This document shows, in pieces, positions 53,513 to 64,000 of a stretch of DNA of 64,000 nucleotides. Source of the stretch: Acidobacteriota bacterium (GTDB taxonomy: Bacteria; Acidobacteriota; Blastocatellia; RBC074); the NCBI GenBank assembly GCA_016715865.1, contig JADJXM010000004.1, forward strand, positions 476,779-540,778. Reading direction: 5' to 3'. The stretch's first letter is position 1. Every line of letters begins with the position of its first letter. A program made the position numbers and the translations under genes. The notes beneath the pieces are model-generated. The model saw only the letters and a program-made list of their open reading frames with translations. It was not told the origin of the DNA and made no database searches.

Positions 53513-53546
53513 GTCTTTAACACAATAATCGAGAGGAGAATAACAT

Positions 53547-53885
53547 ATGGCAGGAAAGTTCGAACTCACCAGAACCACGGACGGTAAATTTCGCTTCAAT
53601 CTCAAGGCCAGCAACGGCCAGGTCATCCTGACGAGCCAGAGTTATGAGTCGATCGCCGGCGCACAGAATGGAATCGAGTCTGTCAAAAAGAACGCTCCGG
53701 CGGATGAGCGATATGAAAGAAAGACAGCCAAGGACGGCAGTCCGTATTTCACTCTGACGGCAGCCAACACCCAGGTCATCGGACAGAGCCAGATGTACTC
53801 CTCAGTCGAGACGATGGAAAACGGCATTCAATCCGTCAAGAACCACGCTCCGGATGCAACGATTGACGATCAGACCGCTGCCTAA
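53547..53885 (+). CDS. yegP: YegP/DUF1508 tandem-domain protein
   Basis: A 112-residue protein made of two DUF1508 repeats: GKFELTRTTDGKFRFNLKASNGQVIL and, after a linker, KTAKDGSPYFTLTAANTQVIG, each ending in a SYESIAGAQNGIESVKKNAP / MYSSVETMENGIQSVKNHAP helix. The family folds as a small beta sheet packed on a helix; its function is unknown. GAGGAG sits at proper distance before the ATG. It lies between the radical SAM gene and the glycosyltransferase gene. Confidence 0.92.
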   Translation: MAGKFELTRTTDGKFRFNLKASNGQVILTSQSYESIAGAQNGIESVKKNAPADERYERKTAKDGSPYFTLTAANTQVIGQSQMYSSVETMENGIQSVKNHAPDATIDDQTAA

Positions 53886-53911
53886 ACAAATCATTCGACT
53901 GTCTTCATCTG

Positions 53912-53955
53912 CCGGAGTGCTGGAGTCAAATGCTTAACGATTTCTCGCACTCCGG
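53912..53955. repeat. Hairpin between yegP and the glycosyltransferase gene
   Basis: A 9-base perfect stem CCGGAGTGC/GCACTCCGG with a 26-base loop lies in the 82-base gap after yegP. No T-run follows, so it would shield or attenuate the transcript instead of ending it cleanly. Confidence 0.6.
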
Positions 53956-53967
53956 ATCGCCAGGCAT

Positions 53968-55191
53968 ATGTCAAACGACCCGATCAAAAAATTCCTGATC
54001 ATCACGGCGGAGACCGGCGGCGGCCACACCAGTGCGGCGGCCGCCATCGCTGAAGGGCTGAAGAAATTCGCGGCTCCGAACTGCCTGGTCAATATCGCGC
54101 GCGCGATTGAAGAATCTCACCTGCTGACGCAGAAACTCGCGGAATTCTACAATTACATGCTGCGGCATCATCAGCACCTGATGAAGTACTATTACGCGGC
54201 GATCGAAAGGTTCCGGCCCAACGAATCCAATCTCTTCTACCGGATGACCTATCGCTATTGCAGGCATCTCTTCGAAAAATATTGCCCGCAGGTGGTGATC
54301 TCGGTGCATCCGATGACTCAGCATTTTCTGGGGCGCATGCTGCGTGAACTCGGACTTCAGGACCGCATACCGCTGGTCACCGTGGTGACGGATCCATGCT
54401 ATGGATTCTGGCGAGGCTGGGCATGCGAAGAAGTCAGTCTTTACCTTGTCGCCACAGAGGAGGCGAGGCAGCAGCTGATCGATTACGATGTGCCCGCTGA
54501 GAAGATCAAGATTTGCGGCATTCCGATTCATCCCAAGTTTCAGTTCCAGAAGGAGGAAGACAAAGTTGCCGCGCGGGCTGAACTCGGCCTCGACCCGGAA
54601 AAGTTTACTGTCTTCATTAATGCAGGTTGGGTTGGAGGAGGCAATATTCCCGGTATCTTCGATGAGATGGTGCAGAACGGAGGCCAGATTGAAAACGCGC
54701 AGGCGATCTTCCTGGCCGGGCGAAATGAGACGCTCCACAGGCAGGCATCGGCAATTGCGCGAAGGGCCCCATTCCCGACGAGAGTCATCGGATACACAAA
54801 CTCGATGGAGAAGCTCATGAGTGCGGCTGATGTCATGGTCTCGAAGCTGGGCGGCTTGACGACGTTCGAAGCGCTGGCACTGCGACTGCCGATCATAGCC
54901 GATACGACGACGACGCCGATGCCTCAGGAAGCACAGACCGCGAGGCTGATTTCGCAGCACAATGCCGGCGTTCTGCTCAAGCGACCTGGCGACGTCGTGC
55001 CCATCATTCGCCGTCTGCTCAACGATCCTGCGGAACACGCGGCCATGAAACAGGCGACCGTCAGTATTGCCATGCCTGATGCCACCAAACGCATCGTTCA
55101 CGAATTGATGCGTAAACTGGAAGAACGAGCAGCACTCAATTTGATCGAGCCTGAGATCGACAAGAATACGGGATACCAGGCAGCAAGTTGA
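53968..55191 (+). CDS. MGDG synthase/UgtP-like glycosyltransferase
   Basis: A 407-residue GT-B enzyme of the diacylglycerol glucosyl/galactosyltransferase group (CAZy GT28). It has the N-terminal ITAETGGGHTSAAAAIAEGL motif, the lipid-side block YRYCRHLFEKYCPQVVISVHPMTQHFL, TDPCYGFWRGW and VPAEKIKICGIPIHPKF. The nucleotide-sugar end is MSAADVMVSKLGGLTTFEAL with LPIIADTTTTPMPQEAQTARL. It probably makes glycolipids at the cytoplasmic face of the inner membrane. Which sugar is used is not clear. Confidence 0.88.
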   Translation: MSNDPIKKFLIITAETGGGHTSAAAAIAEGLKKFAAPNCLVNIARAIEESHLLTQKLAEFYNYMLRHHQHLMKYYYAAIERFRPNESNLFYRMTYRYCRHLFEKYCPQVVISVHPMTQHFLGRMLRELGLQDRIPLVTVVTDPCYGFWRGWACEEVSLYLVATEEARQQLIDYDVPAEKIKICGIPIHPKFQFQKEEDKVAARAELGLDPEKFTVFINAGWVGGGNIPGIFDEMVQNGGQIENAQAIFLAGRNETLHRQASAIARRAPFPTRVIGYTNSMEKLMSAADVMVSKLGGLTTFEALALRLPIIADTTTTPMPQEAQTARLISQHNAGVLLKRPGDVVPIIRRLLNDPAEHAAMKQATVSIAMPDATKRIVHELMRKLEERAALNLIEPEIDKNTGYQAAS

Positions 55192-55264
55192 AGCGGACGT
55201 GATCATCCGCGTCCTGCACAGAATAACGCTATCTCTTCTTAATCCTTATCAATCAATTATTCAT

Positions 55265-56011
<747 letters not shown>

Positions 56012-56052
56012 TCGTAGATCCGCGCTCGATATTTGTCACTAAAAATGAATAA

Positions 56053-56267
56053 GTACGCTGTAACCTAAATTTTCGGGCATTTAAGTCAGGAAGAAATTAA
56101 TCGCAGAGGCCGCAAAGGGGCAAAGATATACAGGGAAGATCAGTGTTCGAATTATATCCAGTGGGCAATAATCCGGATATTCATATCACCAAAAAATCTT
56201 TGCCCCTTTGCGGTCTTTGCGATTAATTTCTTCCTGACTTAAATGACCGAAAATTTAGTTTACAGAA
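56053..56267. repeat. Nested palindromic element, copy 2
   Basis: Outer arms (AACCTAAATTTTCGGGCATTT-like on the left, its complement AAATGACCGAAAATTTAGTT on the right) enclose the CGCAAAGG core element at 56097-56228. The core reads TAATCGCAGAGGCCGCAAAGG inward and ends TTTGCGGTCTTTGCGATTAA. Its inside is the reverse-orientation twin of copy 1 at 41.5 kb and matches copy 3 at 61.1 kb. It fills the gap between the SDR gene and the M28 peptidase gene. Confidence 0.92.
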
Positions 56268-56292
56268 TAATAAGTTAAATAACCCGTAAAAC

Positions 56293-58893
<2,601 letters not shown>

Positions 58894-58905
58894 CAGGAGA
58901 TTCGA

Positions 58906-61011
<2,106 letters not shown>

Positions 61012-61017
61012 GTGAAT

Positions 61018-61387
61018 AAAGTATAAAGTATAAAGTACAAAGCAGGAGTAGTACGCTGGAACCTAAGTTTTCTTGCATTCAAGACCGGAAAAAAGTTAAT
61101 CGCAGAGGCCGCGAAGAAGCGCAAAGAATTTAATCGCAAAGGCCGCAAAGGGGCAAAGATATACAGGGAAGATCAGTATTCGAATTATATCCAATGGGCA
61201 ATAATCCGGATATTCATATCACCAGAAAATCTTTGCTCCTTTGCGGCCTCTGCGATTAATTCTTTGCCCCTTTGCGGTCTTTGCGATTAATTTCTTCCGG
61301 ACTTCAATGCCCGAAAATTTAGTTTGCAGAGTAGTAGTACGATGATCGGGATCTTTCTTTGTACTTTATACTTTTTACTTTTTACTT
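61018..61387. repeat. Heptamer hairpin with a nested CGCAAAGG element, copy 3
   Basis: The outer arms are GTATAAA/GTACAAA units (61018-61042) and their complements (61357-61387), the sixth heptamer hairpin. Inside it lies a full nested palindromic element (about 61051-61340) whose outer arms are GTAC...AACCTAAG and complement, with the CGCAAAGG core at 61131-61259. A partial extra core arm (61100-61130) suggests core-in-core insertion. It lies between the convergent DPP IV-like and GNAT genes and is gene-free. Confidence 0.9.
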
Positions 61388-61844
61388 ATGTGTCGTTCAT
61401 CCATTCATAAAGATGATAATGCTCGCCGTTCATGCCAAGTTTCTCGTAGACCTGTTGAGCCGTCGTATTGCGCTTGTCGACGTAGAGGCGAATGCCTTTG
61501 ACACCCGATTCCCGCGACAGGCTCTGCAAATGGCGGTAGAGGTCTGAATAGACGCCTTTGCCACGTTCCTCTGGAATGACATAGACGCTCTGAACCCACC
61601 AGACGACGCCGTTTCGCCAGTCGCTCCATTCATAGGTGACGAGCGTCGAGGCGATCACGCGCCCGTCCAACTCAGCAACGAAATACCGGCCATGGGAAGG
61701 GTTATCGAAAACGGCCTGCACGCCCTTCGAGCAGATCTCTCGATCCAAAACCATATCTTCGGTCTCGTGGGCCATCGCGATTTGAAATTCGGTGATCGCT
61801 CCGGCATCAGCCTCAACGGCCGGACGAATCAGTACATTCGACAT
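61386..61844 (-). CDS. GNAT-family N-acetyltransferase
   Basis: A 152-residue acetyltransferase. Motif C/D is VLIRPAVEADAGAITEF; motif A is WWVQSVYVIPEERGKGVYSDLYRHL (acetyl-CoA loop ERGKGV), and motif B is GIRLYVDKRNTTAQQVYEKLGM, followed by HYHLYEW. The acceptor is unknown. GGAGGAGAAAG lies directly before the ATG. It is 43 bases downstream of the selenoprotein candidate on the same strand and may share its transcript. Confidence 0.9.
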   Translation of the reverse strand: MSNVLIRPAVEADAGAITEFQIAMAHETEDMVLDREICSKGVQAVFDNPSHGRYFVAELDGRVIASTLVTYEWSDWRNGVVWWVQSVYVIPEERGKGVYSDLYRHLQSLSRESGVKGIRLYVDKRNTTAQQVYEKLGMNGEHYHLYEWMNDT

Positions 61845-61887
61845 CTTTCTCCTCCGCTCCCGCCGGAACAGGCCGGGAGAAAGTATT

Positions 61888-62628
<741 letters not shown>

Positions 62629-62638
62629 TGCATACCCT

Positions 62639-62745
<107 letters not shown>

Positions 62746-62779
62746 TGCAAGCTGCGACAGATCAAAATAAGCTCAAGGA

Positions 62780-64000
62780 ATGAACTTCCGCAAACGAATC
62801 ACAATTGCGGTTTTGCTGGCAGCCTGTTGCGCACCGCTTCAGTCATCGCGGGCCGCAGCCGACGAGCAGGTGCTGATCGGAGCCCTTGATCCGGCGCATA
62901 TCAACGGGCTGACCCTGATCGGCGGAGATGGAAATTACTTTGGCCTGCGCGTATTGGTCTATCGCGAGGGTGCGACGGTCGAGGAGGCGCCGGGCGATTT
63001 CAGGTTTGGCCCGCACGCCGCCGACGGATCGTTTGCCAGCGTGACATGGAAAGCTCCATTCGACGGCCAGCCTGAGGTCATTCTTCGCTGGAGCAGAATG
63101 GGCAGAAACGCGGTCGTTGGGCAGATCAAGGCCCCGGCTGGCGTTCGGATTGCGATCGAAACCTATCGTCCATTTACCGGCGGATCTGATGAAACGGCAT
63201 GGTCGTCGTTTATTGCCCAGCCCGATCGTCGGACAATTCTGGGCGAGCGTGTTCATGGATTGAAGGGGGTCGCTGCCGGGCGGCGATTCTTCCTGCGAAC
63301 GGAACGAACGGCCATCGGTTTCGGGAATTACTCTGATCGCGATCGAATGCGATTGCAATTGATTAAAGAGGGCCACGTTCAGCAGACGGGCGAAACCGGC
63401 CGTGGAACTCTCACCCGCTTCAGCTCGCTCAGCTTCGATCTGACGCAGGACCAGTCGATCGGCTTCGTCGCTCTGGTGGGGGACGATTTCGAGATCATGG
63501 AACGCGAGGCAACGAGCCTGGCGATAAAACCACTAAACGCTCTGCTCGATGAAAAGGCCGCAAGTAAAGAAGGCCCAAATACGGGCGTCAAAGGGTACCG
63601 CGACATCATCCATCGGACGATCAACTGGAACCGGTTTTATGATTCTGAAAAGAACCTGGAATACGTTGCTTTCAAGAGGCTGCCAGGATCGGCTCGGAAC
63701 AGGCATGCAGAACCAATCCTGAGTTGGGATGCATTTTTCGCCGGGATGATGGCCGGCATGGTCGATTCATCCGCCGCCGCCGGAACCATTCGCCTGCTTC
63801 TCGAACAGCAACTGCCGGACGGCCGCGTCCCCTTGCGGATAAACCGGACTGGAAGTGGAGATGAACCACCGGTCCTGGCCGGCAGATCAATGCCACCCAT
63901 CGGGGCATATTGCACCTGGAAAGTCTACCTTGCAACCAACGATCTCGGCCTGCTCGCGTGGGCCTATCCGAAACTGCTGCAATGGAACTACTGGTGGCAG
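62780..64000 (+). CDS. Secreted GH63-like glycoside hydrolase, 3' end outside window
   Basis: The frame is open from an ATG at 62780 to the last base (407 codons). A signal peptide (ITIAVLLAACCAPLQSSRAA) leads into a beta-rich N-terminal domain and then the start of an (alpha/alpha)6 barrel. The block AEPILSWDAFFAGMMAG, with LLEQQLPDGRVP and PIGAYCTWKVYL, resembles YgjK-type GH63 alpha-glucosidases and mannosylglycerate hydrolases, in which the Asp of WD and a later Glu act. The later catalytic residue lies outside the window. AAGG is very close to the ATG. Confidence 0.8.
   Translation, partial: MNFRKRITIAVLLAACCAPLQSSRAAADEQVLIGALDPAHINGLTLIGGDGNYFGLRVLVYREGATVEEAPGDFRFGPHAADGSFASVTWKAPFDGQPEVILRWSRMGRNAVVGQIKAPAGVRIAIETYRPFTGGSDETAWSSFIAQPDRRTILGERVHGLKGVAAGRRFFLRTERTAIGFGNYSDRDRMRLQLIKEGHVQQTGETGRGTLTRFSSLSFDLTQDQSIGFVALVGDDFEIMEREATSLAIKPLNALLDEKAASKEGPNTGVKGYRDIIHRTINWNRFYDSEKNLEYVAFKRLPGSARNRHAEPILSWDAFFAGMMAGMVDSSAAAGTIRLLLEQQLPDGRVPLRINRTGSGDEPPVLAGRSMPPIGAYCTWKVYLATNDLGLLAWAYPKLLQWNYWWQ

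Noticed and set aside
53912..53955. Hairpin after yegP as a strong intrinsic terminator
   Set aside because: The stem is good but no T-run follows in either direction.
53971..55206. 411-codon minus-strand frame
   Set aside because: Antisense to the GT28-type glycosyltransferase, which has full family motifs.

Overview
The window looks like a chromosomal segment of an Acidobacteriota bacterium, probably class Blastocatellia or a close relative. This is inferred from gene content: two proteins with the TIGR03437 domain typical of Solibacter-like genomes, an 'acidobacterial duplicated orphan permease', a winged-helix/Ser-Thr kinase fusion, hopanoid-type genes and several multihaem cytochromes. 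No rRNA, tRNA, CRISPR array or prophage was recognised.

Layout. 0-8 kb: quinolinate synthase behind a tandem palindromic operator, an NtrY/NtrX-type two-component system, a CPBP membrane protease and ATP-dependent PEP carboxykinase. 8-12 kb: a minus-strand run of hopanoid/isoprenoid genes (hpnA, a YjbQ-family gene, an hpnG-like phosphorylase, type 2 IPP isomerase). 12-20 kb: two glycosyltransferases, a secreted TIGR03437 protein, a 918-residue winged-helix/kinase/hydrolase/cyclase-like fusion and a deazaflavin-type nitroreductase. 20-28.7 kb: an M28 peptidase, glpD, a decayed IS1182-type insertion sequence lodged inside a palindromic repeat, a GT-C membrane protein and a GMC oxidoreductase. 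28.8-32.3 kb: a PolX-type helix-hairpin-helix protein, a Yip1 protein and two Opp/Dpp-type ATPases.

32-44 kb is a redox locus. On the minus strand a predicted outer-membrane barrel is followed by a decahaem cytochrome with a beta-propeller. On the plus strand lie a TIGR03437 protein with two HbpS/GlcG-type domains and two nonahaem cytochromes. Together this gives 28 CxxCH sites, a plausible route for electrons across the envelope. 44-52 kb: a MacB-like permease, a lone receiver protein, an EamA transporter, an ECF sigma/anti-sigma/secreted-protein set and an orphan DNA methyltransferase. 52-56 kb: a radical SAM protein, a YegP protein, a glycolipid-type glycosyltransferase and a short-chain reductase in one direction. 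56-64 kb: two large secreted peptidases, a GNAT acetyltransferase, a candidate selenoprotein of the GrdB/PrdB type with an in-frame TGA and a SECIS-like hairpin, and the start of a GH63-like glycosidase.

The intergenic spaces are full of repeat families: hairpins with heptameric simple-repeat arms, a roughly 130-base palindromic element in three copies, a 41-base-arm perfect palindrome (a second copy of which was split by the IS), and GCGCAGGC palindromes. Several supply the stop codon of the neighbouring gene. The strongest candidates for something undescribed are the selenoprotein, the IS-in-palindrome nest, the redox locus and the kinase/pseudocyclase fusion.
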